The translations under genes were made by a program, and so were the position numbers. A stretch of DNA of 64,000 nucleotides from Nocardioides xinjiangensis (GTDB lineage: Bacteria > Actinomycetota > Actinomycetes > Propionibacteriales > Nocardioidaceae). Location of the stretch: the NCBI RefSeq assembly GCF_017916455.1, contig NZ_JAFMSY010000001.1, positions 372,001 to 436,000 of the forward strand, in the 5' to 3' direction. The notes beneath the pieces were generated by a model. It was not told the DNA's origin. It was given only the letters and a program-made list of their open reading frames with translations, and searched no databases. This document shows positions 26,075 to 34,701 of this stretch, one piece after another (within the stretch, counting starts at the first letter, position 1; the number at the start of each line of letters is the position of its first letter).

Positions 26075-26587
26075 CCGCACGGGTCCGGGCGGGCGCGGCG
26101 GGCGCGGGCCGGCGCGGGCCGGCCGGCCGGCTGGCTGCAGCGAGGCGCGGGCCCGGGCGCCCGGGGCTCGGTGGCCGGAGCGTGTCGGACAGGACGAAGC
26201 CCACCCGACAGCCGGCTCGTACGGTCGCGCCCGCCGCCCGGTCGGACGTCGTCCTGCTCGACGCGCCGGGGACGCCGCCGGGGCGGGCGTCATCCGGCGT
26301 CATACGGACCCGCACCCATACGCACGCCTCCGCATGACGCAACCCCCGCCTCCCGCCGGACGTCATACCAACCCGCACCCATACGTACGCCTCCGCATGA
26401 CGCAGCCCCGCCGCGCGGCCGGCCGTCATACGAACCCGCACCCATGCGTACGCCTCCGCATGACGCAACCCCCGCCCGACGCCCGGACGTCATACGAACC
26501 CGCGCCCATACGTACGCCTCCGCATGACGCAGCCCCGGCCGCAGAGCGCGGCCCGGAGCGCGAGGAACGCCGAGGCGCAGGACAGGC
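26075..26587. other. Gene-free interval between convergent genes, with tandem palindromic repeats
   Basis: The first 220 bp are GC-rich simple sequence (runs of GGCCGGCC, GGGCGCGGC) with no recognisable signal. The second half holds four 42-bp repeat units. Frames through the repeats give 21-residue periodic peptides on both strands; these follow from the 63-bp period and show no coding support. Confidence 0.7.
26298..26529. repeat. Four 42-bp repeats with palindromic ends, 21-22 bp spacers
   Basis: Units at 26298-26339, 26361-26402, 26424-26465 and 26488-26529. Each starts CGTCATACG and ends CCGCATGACG, so the ends form an inverted repeat (CGTCATrCG, 8 of 9). The interior, ACCCGCACCCATACGTACGC, is nearly invariant. 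Spacers are 21, 21 and 22 bp, pure GC-rich sequence, and alternate between a CAACCCCCGCC type and a CAGCCCCG type. A degenerate CGTCATCCGG half-unit precedes the first copy. Looks like a REP-type intergenic element; see findings. Confidence 0.85.
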
Positions 26588-28279
26588 TCAGTGGCCGAGG
26601 AGCTCCCGGACCGCCGCGCGCCCGGCCATCGGGTCGGCAGCGCCCAGCGCCGCCTCGGCGGCGGCCTCGCACGTGGCGAAGTCGACCCGGCTCAGCTGCG
26701 CCCCGACGGGACGCACGGCGCGGGCGGCCATCGAGAGCGACGTGATGCCCATGCCGATGAGCGCCGTGGCGAGCAGCGGGTCGGCGGCCGCCTCGCCGCA
26801 CACGCCGACGGGCTTGCCGGCCTCGGTGCCGGCGTGCGCGGTGATGGCGATGAGCTGCAGCACGGCCGGCTGCCACGGGTCGGTGAGATGGGCGAGGTCG
26901 GTGGCCATCCGGTCCGCGGCCATCGCGTACTGCGTGAGGTCGTTCGTGCCGATCGAGAGGAAGTCGACGACCTCGAGCATCCGGTGCGCGAGGAGGGCCG
27001 CGCTCGGGATCTCGACCATGACGCCGGCCTTGAGCCCGCGGTCGCGGACCTTCGCCGCGAACTCGGCTGCCTCCGACACGGTGGCGACCATCGGCGCCAT
27101 CACCCAGGTCTCGGTGCCGGTGCGCTCGGCCGCTGCGGCGATGCCGTCGAGCTGGCGCTCCATGAGCCCGGGGTTGCCGAAGCTGAGCCGGAGCCCGCGC
27201 ACGCCGAGCGCGGGGTTCTCCTCGCCCTCGTGCGTCGCGAACGCGATCGGCTTGTCCGAGCCGGCGTCGAGGGTGCGCACGACGACGAACCGCCCGTCGG
27301 AGTAGGGCTCGAGGACACCGGCGTAGATGTCGGCCTGCTCCTCGACGCTCGGCTCGTCCTTGCGGTCGAGGAAGCACAGCTCGGTGCGGAACAGGCCGAC
27401 GCCCTGGACCGGCTCGGTGCCGGCTGACGCGGCGGAGGCGCCGTCGGCGACGTTGGCCAGCAGCTTGACCGGCAGGCCGTCGGACGTCGACGCGGGACCG
27501 CTCCAGGCGGCGAGCTCCTCGCGCAGGCGACGGCTCTCCGCGACACGGGCGTGTGCCTCGTCGGGGTCGGCGCCCAGCTCGATGGTGCCGGTCTCCCCGT
27601 CGACGACGACGAATGTCCCCGGTGCGATCCCCATGACGCCGGCCGCGCCCACCACGCAGGGGATGCCGAGCTGGCGCGCGATGATCGCCGTGTGGCTCGT
27701 CGCGCCGCCGCGCTCGGTGACGAGGGCCGTCACGAGCTCGGGGTCGAGGCCGGAGGTGTCGCTGGGCGCGAGGTCCTCGGCCACGAGGACCGACGGCTCG
27801 GACGGCGTCGGCACGCCGGGCGCCGGCTCCCCGACGAGGTGCGCCACGACCCGGCGCTCGATGTCGCGCAGGTCGGTCACCCGCTCGGCCATCAGGCCGC
27901 CCATGTTGGTGAAGATCGTGACGAACTGCTCGACCGCGCCCTGGACCGCCGCGACGGGCCCCTGACCGGCCTGGAGGTTCTTGTGCACGCCCGAGCGCAG
28001 GCCCTTGTCGCGCGCCAGGCCGGCGCTCGCGGTGAGCACCTCGGCGGCAGCCCCCTGCGCACCCGCGGCCTTGGCCGAGAAGGTGTCCGCGACGGCCGCG
28101 GCCGCCTCGTCGTACGCCGCCAGCGCGGCGTCCGCATCGGCGAAGTCGCCGTCGCCGTAGCGCGCGATCGCGTCGGGTGAGACCTCGCCGCGCACGTGCA
28201 GGACGGGGCCGGCGGCGACTCCCGGCACGACCGGGGTCCCGCTGTACGAGGTCGCGGGTGAGCTCACGGGTGTGGTCAT
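26588..28279 (-). CDS. ptsI: PTS enzyme I (phosphoenolpyruvate-protein phosphotransferase)
   Basis: 563 aa. Takes phosphate from phosphoenolpyruvate and passes it to HPr. Phospho-histidine His196 in GGATSHTAIIARQLG. The C-terminal TIM barrel has GLFRTELCFL, DAGSDKPI, ALGVRGLRLSF, MVEIPSAALLAHRMLEVVDFLSIGTNDLTQYAMAADR and the active cysteine in VGVCGEAA. ATG at 28279; no good ribosome-binding site is seen, and a GTG two codons upstream is possible. Divergent from deoR across an AT-rich promoter gap. Confidence 0.95.
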   Translation of the reverse strand: MTTPVSSPATSYSGTPVVPGVAAGPVLHVRGEVSPDAIARYGDGDFADADAALAAYDEAAAAVADTFSAKAAGAQGAAAEVLTASAGLARDKGLRSGVHKNLQAGQGPVAAVQGAVEQFVTIFTNMGGLMAERVTDLRDIERRVVAHLVGEPAPGVPTPSEPSVLVAEDLAPSDTSGLDPELVTALVTERGGATSHTAIIARQLGIPCVVGAAGVMGIAPGTFVVVDGETGTIELGADPDEAHARVAESRRLREELAAWSGPASTSDGLPVKLLANVADGASAASAGTEPVQGVGLFRTELCFLDRKDEPSVEEQADIYAGVLEPYSDGRFVVVRTLDAGSDKPIAFATHEGEENPALGVRGLRLSFGNPGLMERQLDGIAAAAERTGTETWVMAPMVATVSEAAEFAAKVRDRGLKAGVMVEIPSAALLAHRMLEVVDFLSIGTNDLTQYAMAADRMATDLAHLTDPWQPAVLQLIAITAHAGTEAGKPVGVCGEAAADPLLATALIGMGITSLSMAARAVRPVGAQLSRVDFATCEAAAEAALGAADPMAGRAAVRELLGH

Positions 28280-28304
28280 GGACACACCGTAGAACAGGTC
28301 AATG

Positions 28305-28333
28305 TTGACAAGCAACACGTTCGGGACTAAAAC
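28305..28333 (+). promoter_or_regulatory. deoR-fruK-fruA promoter with operator-like motif in its spacer
   Basis: TTGACA (28305-28310), a 17-bp spacer, TAAAAC (28328-28333); the start codon follows at 28367 after CGGAGGTGG. The spacer contains CACGTTCGGG (28316-28325), matching the motif inside the mtlA promoter. A repressor bound there would block this promoter and could also affect the divergent ptsI. Confidence 0.65.
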
Positions 28334-28366
28334 AACACATACGCAGATCACCTCGGAGGTGGACCG

Positions 28367-29134
28367 ATGTACGCGGAAGAGCGCCAGCAGGCGATGGCTC
28401 ACCTGATCAGTCGGCGCGGCCGGCTGTCCGTGGTCCAGCTGGCCGACCAGTTCGAGGTGACCACCGAGACCGTCCGCCGCGACCTCTCCACCCTGGACCG
28501 GATGGGGCTGGTCCGTCGAGTGCACGGTGGCGCCGTGCCCGCAGGCTCCCTCTCGGTCATCGAATCAGGGATCGGCGAGCGTGACCAGTCCAACACGCAG
28601 GCCAAGGAGGCGATCGCCAACGCCGCGGTCGCGCTGCTCCCGCCTCCCGACTCGGTCGTGGTGATCGACGCCGGGAGCACCACCGCCCGCTTCGCCGCAG
28701 CCCTCCCCCGCGACCACCGCCTGACGGTCGTCACCCACGCCGTCCCCGTGGCCACCCGCCTGGCCGGCCTGCCGCAGATCGAGCTGCACCTGCTGCCCGG
28801 GAAGGTGCGCCCCACCACGCATGCCGCGGTGGGGGCCGACACCGTCGCCGCACTCGGCGACCTGCGCGCCGACGTCGCCTTCGTGGCCACCAACGGCCTG
28901 ACCGTGGGCCACGGCCTGACCACGCCCGACAGCGACGAGGCGGCGAGCAAGCGGGCGATGATCGCGTGCGCCCGCAAGACCGTCGTGCTCGCCGACTCCA
29001 CCAAGCTGGGCGTCGAGACGGCCGTGCGCTTCGCGACCCTCGACAGCCTCGACGTGCTCGTCACCGACCGCGACATCGAGGCGGCCGACCGACGCGCGCT
29101 CGAGGCCGCCGGGATCGACGTGGTGGTCGCGTGA
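28367..29134 (+). CDS. DeoR-family transcriptional repressor of sugar uptake
   Basis: 255 aa. The N-terminal helix-turn-helix is complete: LSVVQLADQFEVTTETVRRDLSTLDRMGLVRRVHGGA (about 21-57). The C-terminal sensor domain is ISOCOT-like (VIDAGSTT, LLPGKVRPTTHAAVG, FVATNGLTVGHGLTTPDSDEA). First gene of an operon with fruK and fruA, overlapping fruK by 4 bp. In similar loci the effector is fructose 1-phosphate. Probably represses its own operon and, by the shared motif, mtlA. Confidence 0.9.
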   Translation: MYAEERQQAMAHLISRRGRLSVVQLADQFEVTTETVRRDLSTLDRMGLVRRVHGGAVPAGSLSVIESGIGERDQSNTQAKEAIANAAVALLPPPDSVVVIDAGSTTARFAAALPRDHRLTVVTHAVPVATRLAGLPQIELHLLPGKVRPTTHAAVGADTVAALGDLRADVAFVATNGLTVGHGLTTPDSDEAASKRAMIACARKTVVLADSTKLGVETAVRFATLDSLDVLVTDRDIEAADRRALEAAGIDVVVA

Positions 29135-30096
29135 TCCTCACCCTCACCCCCAACCCGAGCATCGACCGCACGGTCGCCCTCGACGCCGCCCTCGCCCGGG
29201 GCCAGGTGCACCGGGTGGCGTCGGTGACCTCCCAGGCCGGCGGGAAGGGCGTGAACATCTCCCGGGCCGCGGTGAGCGCCGACATCCCCAGCATCGCCGT
29301 CGTCCCGGCCGCCAAGGACGACCCGTTCGTGCTCGAGCTGCTCGGCGCCGGCATCGACTGCCGTCCCGTACGACCTGCCGGCGACGTGCGCGTCAACCTG
29401 ACGATCACCGAGCCGGACGGCACCACGACCAAGCTCAACTCACCCGGCGCCGAGGTCCTCCCGCTGCACCTCGAACTGCTCGCCCAGGCCGTCCTCGTCC
29501 GAGCCGCAGCAGCCGACTGGACCGTCCTGGCCGGGTCGCTCCCGGCCGGCGCGCCCGCGGGCTTCTACGCCGACCTCGTACGCCGGCTGCGGGAGGTGGG
29601 CGGCCGCGTCGCCGTCGACACCAGCGACGCACCGCTGCAGGCGCTCGTGGACGCACTGCCCGTCTGCGCGCCCGACCTGATGAAGCCCAACGGCGACGAG
29701 CTCGCCTCCTTCACCGGGAGCGATGCCGAGCTGCTCGAGGCCGACCCGTCGGCCGCCGCGTCCGCAGCCCGGCAGCTGCTCGAGCGTGGCGTCGGCGCGG
29801 TCCTGGCCACGCTGGGCGGCAACGGGGCGGTCCTCGTCACCCCCGAAGGGGCCTGGCACGCCACCCCTCCTCCCACGACAGTGGTCAGCACCGTCGGTGC
29901 CGGCGACTCCAGCCTCTTCGGCTACCTGCTGGGCGACATCCGGGGGCTCTCCGCCCCGGACCGCCTGGCACTGGCCGTGGCCTACGGCAGCGCCGCCGCA
30001 GGCCTTCCAGGCACGACCATCCCCCAGCCGTCGCAGCTCCGCACCGAGCTCGTCGGCGTCACCGCCCTCACCCCCTCAACGGGAGGCACACCATGA
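29131..30096 (+). CDS. fruK: 1-phosphofructokinase
   Basis: 321 aa PfkB kinase that converts fructose 1-phosphate, the product of FruA, to fructose 1,6-bisphosphate. N-terminus VILTLTPNPSIDRTVALD, QAGGKGVNISRA, and the C-terminal signature STVGAGDSSLFGYLLG, where the Asp is the catalytic base. GTG start overlaps the deoR stop; the stop overlaps the fruA ATG (ATGA). The fructose PTS context fixes the substrate. Confidence 0.93.
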   Translation: MILTLTPNPSIDRTVALDAALARGQVHRVASVTSQAGGKGVNISRAAVSADIPSIAVVPAAKDDPFVLELLGAGIDCRPVRPAGDVRVNLTITEPDGTTTKLNSPGAEVLPLHLELLAQAVLVRAAAADWTVLAGSLPAGAPAGFYADLVRRLREVGGRVAVDTSDAPLQALVDALPVCAPDLMKPNGDELASFTGSDAELLEADPSAAASAARQLLERGVGAVLATLGGNGAVLVTPEGAWHATPPPTTVVSTVGAGDSSLFGYLLGDIRGLSAPDRLALAVAYGSAAAGLPGTTIPQPSQLRTELVGVTALTPSTGGTP

Positions 30097-32330
30097 CCGC
30101 ACTCATCACCACCGACCTAGTTCGGCTGGGCGCCGACTGGGGGCCGGACAAGCACGACGTCATCCGCGCCCTCGCGGGGGTCGTCGACGACGCCGGCCGC
30201 GCCACCAGCCGGGACCAGCTCGTCGAGGACGCGTTCGCGCGCGAGTCGACGTCCTCGACCGGCCTCCCGGGCGGCATCGCGATCCCCCACTGCCGCACGA
30301 GCGGGGTGGACGCGCCGACGCTCGCCTTCGCCCGACTCGACCCGGGCGTGGACTTCGGCGCCAAGGACGGACCGGCCGACCTGGCGTTCCTGATCGCCGC
30401 GCCCGCCGGCGGGGACGCCGACCACCTCACGATCCTCACCAAGCTCGCCCGCGCCCTGGTGAAGCCGGCCTTCACCGACGCGCTGCGCGCCGCCGAGTCG
30501 CCCGAGGACGTCATCGACCTCGTGACGCACGAGCTCGGCGAGCCCGCGCCGGGCGCCACGAGGTCGGCCGCCCCGGCCTCCGGCACCCCGTCCGGCGCGG
30601 CCGTGCCCGGCGGCGGGGAGACGACCGCCCCCAGGGAGGCGGTCGAGGCCACGACCGGCACCACGGCCGGCGCGGACGCCCCTCGACCCACCGGCAGCTC
30701 CACCGACACCTCCACCGGCAGCTCCACCGGCACCGCCACCGCCGGCGCGTCCACCGGCACGCCGTCCGGCACCGGCACCGGCACCGACCAGCCCTCCCTC
30801 GTCGCGGTGACCGCCTGCCCGACGGGCATCGCCCACACCTACATGGCCGCGGAGGCCCTCGAGGCCGCGGCGGCGCGCGCCGGCGTCGCCCTGCAGGTCG
30901 AGACCCAGGGGTCCGCCGGGTCGACGCCGCTCTCCCCCGACGCCATCGCCGCCGCAGGCGCCGTGATCTTCGCCGTCGACGTGGGCGTGCGCGACCGCGG
31001 ACGGTTCGCCGGCAAGCCCGTCGTCAGCTCGGGCGTCAAGCGACCGATCGACGACGCCGACGCGATGATCGCCGAGGCCCTGCGCTACGCCGCCGACCCG
31101 GCCGCGTCGCCGAGGGTCGAGGGCTCCGGGGCCTCCACCGACGGCGGCGCGAGCACCGGCCGGGAGACGTGGGGCGGTCGCACCCGACGCGTCCTGATGA
31201 CCGGCGTCTCCTACATGATCCCCTTCGTCGCGGCGGGCGGCCTGATGATCGCCCTCGCGTTCCTCTTCGGCGGCTACGAGATCACCGACCACGCGCAGGC
31301 GATCCTGCTCGGGAACTCCTTCACCGACCTGCCCGACGCCCAGGCGCTGGGCCTCGACCACGCGCTCCTCGACTCCGGCTTCTTCGCCTACGTCGGCGCC
31401 CTGCTGCTGGTGATCGGCCAGACCGCGTTCGCCTTCTTCATCCCGGCGCTGGCCGGCTACATCGCGTACGCCATCGCCGACCGGCCCGGCATCGCCCCCG
31501 GCTTCGTCCTGGGCGGCCTGGCCTCCAACGTCATCGGCGTGAGCGGCGACTCCGCCTACCCGGCGACCGGCTTCCTCGGCGCGATCGTCGGCGGCGTCCT
31601 GGCGGGCGTCATCGCCCACTGGATCGCCGGCCGCAAGGTGCCGGCCTGGGCGCGCGGCCTCATGCCGGTGCTGGTCATCCCGCTCGTGACGAGCATCGTC
31701 GCGGGCTTCCTCATGCTCGTCGTGCTGGGCCGGCCGATCGCGTGGCTGATGGGCCAGCTCGAGGACGGGCTGAGCTCGCTGAGCGGCGGCAGCGCGGTGC
31801 TGCTCGGCGTCATCCTGGGCCTGATGATGGCCTTCGACATGGGCGGCCCGCTCAACAAGGTGGCCTACAGCTTCGCGGCCGCCGGCGTCGGCGGCGCCGC
31901 CCTCACGAGCGACGCCCCCGAGCTGCGGATCATGGCCGCGGTCATGCTCGCCGGGATGGTGCCCCCGATCGCCCTGGCACTGGCGACGGTCGTGCGGCCC
32001 GGCCTGTTCTCGATCCCGGAGCGGGAGAACGGCAAGGCGGGATGGCTGCTCGGCGCGTCCTTCATCACCGAGGGTGCGATCCCCTTCGCCGCGGCCGATC
32101 CGCTCCGCGTGATCCCGCCGATCATGGCCGGCAGCGCGGTCACCGGCGGGATCTCGATGGCGATGGACGTCGGCGTCCGCGCACCGCACGGCGGCATCTT
32201 CGTGCTGTTCGCCGTGGACGGGGTGGTGGGCTACCTGGTGGCGCTGGCCGTCGGCGTCGCCGTCGCCACCGCCCTCGTCGTCGTCCTGAAGAGCATCGGC
32301 CGCAAAGACGCCGACGTCGCCACCGTCTGA
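30093..32330 (+). CDS. fruA: PTS fructose transporter, EIIABC fusion
   Basis: 745 aa in the order EIIA - linker - EIIB - EIIC. EIIA phospho-His66 (GIAIPHCRTS). A Ser/Thr/Gly-rich linker (about 150-230) is built from repeated STGT-type units. EIIB phospho-Cys242 in VTACPTGIAHTYMAAEAL. EIIC (about 345-740) begins RRVLMTGVSYMIPFVAAGGLM, with AFDMGGPLNKVAYSF and ITEGAIPFAAADPLRVIPP. Imports fructose as fructose 1-phosphate. Confidence 0.95.
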   Translation: MTALITTDLVRLGADWGPDKHDVIRALAGVVDDAGRATSRDQLVEDAFARESTSSTGLPGGIAIPHCRTSGVDAPTLAFARLDPGVDFGAKDGPADLAFLIAAPAGGDADHLTILTKLARALVKPAFTDALRAAESPEDVIDLVTHELGEPAPGATRSAAPASGTPSGAAVPGGGETTAPREAVEATTGTTAGADAPRPTGSSTDTSTGSSTGTATAGASTGTPSGTGTGTDQPSLVAVTACPTGIAHTYMAAEALEAAAARAGVALQVETQGSAGSTPLSPDAIAAAGAVIFAVDVGVRDRGRFAGKPVVSSGVKRPIDDADAMIAEALRYAADPAASPRVEGSGASTDGGASTGRETWGGRTRRVLMTGVSYMIPFVAAGGLMIALAFLFGGYEITDHAQAILLGNSFTDLPDAQALGLDHALLDSGFFAYVGALLLVIGQTAFAFFIPALAGYIAYAIADRPGIAPGFVLGGLASNVIGVSGDSAYPATGFLGAIVGGVLAGVIAHWIAGRKVPAWARGLMPVLVIPLVTSIVAGFLMLVVLGRPIAWLMGQLEDGLSSLSGGSAVLLGVILGLMMAFDMGGPLNKVAYSFAAAGVGGAALTSDAPELRIMAAVMLAGMVPPIALALATVVRPGLFSIPERENGKAGWLLGASFITEGAIPFAAADPLRVIPPIMAGSAVTGGISMAMDVGVRAPHGGIFVLFAVDGVVGYLVALAVGVAVATALVVVLKSIGRKDADVATV

Positions 32331-32415
32331 GCCCGCCCGACCACCCGTCAGCCCGACCAGCACGTCTCCAGCACGTCTCCAGCACTCTCCAGCCCGACCA
32401 CACCAAAGGAGCACC

Positions 32416-32658
32416 ATGCCCAGCAAGTCCGTCGTCGTCGGATCCGCCGTCGGCCTCCACGCCCGCCCCGCCGCGATCATCGCCGAGAAGGCCGCCGAGC
32501 TCGGCTCCGACGTCACGATCAACGGCGTCGACGCCAGCTCCTCGCTGATGATCATGACCCTCGGCGCCGGCAACGGCGACACCGTCGAGGTCGCGGGTGA
32601 CGACCAGTCCGCGGTCGACACGATCGCCGCACTGGTCGAGCAGGACCTCGACGCCTGA
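32416..32658 (+). CDS. ptsH: HPr phosphocarrier protein
   Basis: 80 aa. Shuttles phosphate from enzyme I to all EIIA domains. Phospho-His15 in VGLHARPAA; the second conserved block is DASSSLMIMTLGAGNGDTVEV. AAAGGAG lies upstream of the ATG. The 85-bp gap after fruA contains a short repeat (CAGCACGTCTC twice, then a partial copy). Last gene of the fructose operon. Confidence 0.95.
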   Translation: MPSKSVVVGSAVGLHARPAAIIAEKAAELGSDVTINGVDASSSLMIMTLGAGNGDTVEVAGDDQSAVDTIAALVEQDLDA

Positions 32659-32675
32659 CCGGTCCCCATCCCGCT

Positions 32676-32735
32676 CCGAGGGCGGTGCGCCACCCACTCC
32701 GGTCGCCCGGAGCTGCCGTGGCGCACCGCCCTCGG
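32676..32735. terminator. Strong nested terminator after ptsH
   Basis: Perfect 18-bp outer stem (32676-32693 with 32718-32735) enclosing a second hairpin CTCCGG-TCGC-CCGGAG. It sits between convergent ptsH and the membrane-protein gene and should stop transcription in both directions. Confidence 0.85.
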
Positions 32736-32739
32736 CGCG

Positions 32740-33702
32740 TCAGCCGCGGTCGCGCAGGGCCAGGTAGACCGCCCGGATGCCCACGGCCCGCTCCATGTGG
32801 TGCAGCACGGCCCCGAAGAACTGCTCGCGGTAGGTCTCGTCGGTGACCGTCGAGACGGTCAGGTACAGCGCGGAGAACGCCGCCAGGAAGACCGAGACCT
32901 GGAACAGCTCGACGGTGAGGTTGGCGGTCGGCTCGCCGATCCAGGTCTCCACCACGTCGTCGCGCATGACCATCGAGCCGAACAGCATGAAGAACAAGAA
33001 CACCGTGGCCGAGAGCAGGAGCACCTGGACGGCCTGGATCACCAGGAGGACCAGCACGAGGTTCCAGCGCTCGAAGCCGTGCACCTCGGCGTACGCCGCC
33101 GGGTCGGCGTCAGGGTCGTCGACGAGCTCCCGCGCAGCCTGCTCCAGCGGCGTGTCGCGGCAGGCCAGCAGCAGCAACGCGTCGTCGACCTGGTCGTCGG
33201 TGCGGTCGACCTCCTCCGGGAGCCGCACGAGCAGGAACAGGGTCGCGAGCACCGCGAAGAGCACGACCACCAGCCACAGCGCGGCCCCGTCCTGGCGCGA
33301 GGACACCTGCCACACCTCGGCGTTGATGAACAGGAACGTCACGAAGATCAGCAGCAGCGGCAACGCCCGCGTCATCATCGGCAGCACGGTGCGCAGGCTG
33401 CCGAAGGCGCGGTGCAGCGCCCACCGGACGATCGGGCTGGCGTTGAGCGCGGTCAGGGCGTACCACGTCGCGGCGAGCAGGCCCACCGTCACCAAGGTGG
33501 CGGGCGCGAGGGTCAGCTGCTCCGACACCACCGCCAGGGCCACCCCGGCGCCGGCCGCGGCCAGCCCGGTCAGGACCACGAGCGGGACGGTGCGTCCCAG
33601 CTTCAGCGCCCGCCGCGCCCCCTCACGCTGCTCGGGGACGAAGTAGGGCAGCCCGTGGGCGAGGAACCACTCGTCGGTCGCCGCCAGCCGCGGATCAGCC
33701 AC
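32740..33702 (-). CDS. Integral membrane protein, function unknown
   Basis: 320 aa, not recognised. About six to seven hydrophobic segments: three pairs before residue 160 (around 40-60, 68-85, 110-128, 140-157), then a soluble acidic loop with RLPEEVDRTDDQVDDALLLLACRDTPLEQAARELVDDPDADP, and further helices near 212-242 and 262-280. The loop looks like a docking or regulatory insert. It overlaps ribF by 8 bp, so it is probably expressed from the ribF end. Confidence 0.7.
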   Translation of the reverse strand: MADPRLAATDEWFLAHGLPYFVPEQREGARRALKLGRTVPLVVLTGLAAAGAGVALAVVSEQLTLAPATLVTVGLLAATWYALTALNASPIVRWALHRAFGSLRTVLPMMTRALPLLLIFVTFLFINAEVWQVSSRQDGAALWLVVVLFAVLATLFLLVRLPEEVDRTDDQVDDALLLLACRDTPLEQAARELVDDPDADPAAYAEVHGFERWNLVLVLLVIQAVQVLLLSATVFLFFMLFGSMVMRDDVVETWIGEPTANLTVELFQVSVFLAAFSALYLTVSTVTDETYREQFFGAVLHHMERAVGIRAVYLALRDRG

Positions 33703-34633
33703 CCAGCACCTCGCGCGCCCGGCGTACGTCGTCGGCCATCGTCTCCACCAGCTTCTCGACGCCCTCGAACTTCACCATGCCCCGCAGCCGGTCGGCGAAC
33801 GCCACCTCGACCTCGACGCCGTAGAGCTCGAGGTCGTCGCGGTCGAGGACGTAGGACTCGACGCGGCGCTCGCGCTCGCCGTCGAAGGTGGGGTTGGTCC
33901 CGACGGAGATCGCGGCCGGGTAGCGCTCGCCGGTGTCGAGGCGGGTGAGCCAACCGGCGTAGACCCCGTCGGCGGGGGCCGCGTCGACCGGCGGGATCGG
34001 CACGTTGGCGGTCGGGTAGCCCAGCCCCCGGCCCCGCTTGTCGCCCTCGACGACGGTGCCGCGCACGACGAACGGGCGGCCGAGCGCCTCCGCCGCCCCG
34101 GCGACGTCACCGGTGGCCAGGCACTGCCGGACGTAGGTCGAGCTCCACACCTGCGGACCGCCGTCGAGCGTGACGCCCACGGTCTCGAAGTCGCGCGTCG
34201 CACCGGCGCCGACCAGGGTGGCGACCTCTCCGGCCGCCTTGGCGCCGAAGCGGAAGTTCGCGCCCACGACAACGGCGCGCGCGTGCAGCGTGTCCACGAG
34301 GACCCGGTCGATGAACTCCTCGGGCGACCAGCCGGCGATCTCGCGGTCGAAGGCGATCACGAGGATCGCGTCGACGCCTGCCGCCTCGAGCAGCCCGGCC
34401 CGGGTGTGGATGGAGGTCAGGGTCGGCGGAGCGTGCTCGGGCCGCAGCACCGCCATCGGGTGCGGGTCGAACGTCACCGCCACCACGGTGTCGATGCCGA
34501 GCCGCTCCGCGGCGGCCCGGGCCTCGCGGAGCACGTGCGCATGACCGAGGTGCACGCCGTCGAAGTTGCCGATGCTGACGACCGTGCGGCCGAGGTCGGC
34601 CGGCACGTCGTCGACGTCACGCCAGATCTGCAC
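33695..34633 (-). CDS. ribF: Bifunctional riboflavin kinase / FAD synthetase
   Basis: 312 aa. Makes FMN and then FAD. The N-terminal adenylyltransferase has SIGNFDGVHLGHAHVL and VTFDPHP; the STYVRQ motif reads WSSTYVRQCLATGDV. The C-terminal flavokinase domain has GDKRGRGLGYPTANV and the conserved TNPTFDG and VESYVLD. GTG start at 34633. Downstream of truB on the same strand, a usual actinobacterial order. Confidence 0.94.
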   Translation of the reverse strand: MQIWRDVDDVPADLGRTVVSIGNFDGVHLGHAHVLREARAAAERLGIDTVVAVTFDPHPMAVLRPEHAPPTLTSIHTRAGLLEAAGVDAILVIAFDREIAGWSPEEFIDRVLVDTLHARAVVVGANFRFGAKAAGEVATLVGAGATRDFETVGVTLDGGPQVWSSTYVRQCLATGDVAGAAEALGRPFVVRGTVVEGDKRGRGLGYPTANVPIPPVDAAPADGVYAGWLTRLDTGERYPAAISVGTNPTFDGERERRVESYVLDRDDLELYGVEVEVAFADRLRGMVKFEGVEKLVETMADDVRRAREVLGG

Positions 34634-34701
34634 GGGCCGCAGCCTACTTGCGGGGCACCGCAGGCCCGCCCGGTCCCCGTACGGGTGCGGGGGGCGGCTC
34701 G

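Noticed and set aside
26058..26527. Repeat-encoded peptides (21-residue periodicity) on both strands
   Set aside because: The periodicity follows from the 63-bp repeat; all frames are equally open, so there is no specific coding evidence.
26298..26529. CRISPR array
   Set aside because: Repeats are 42 bp with palindromic ends, but spacers are only 21-22 bp, GC-simple and similar to each other. No cas gene is in the window.
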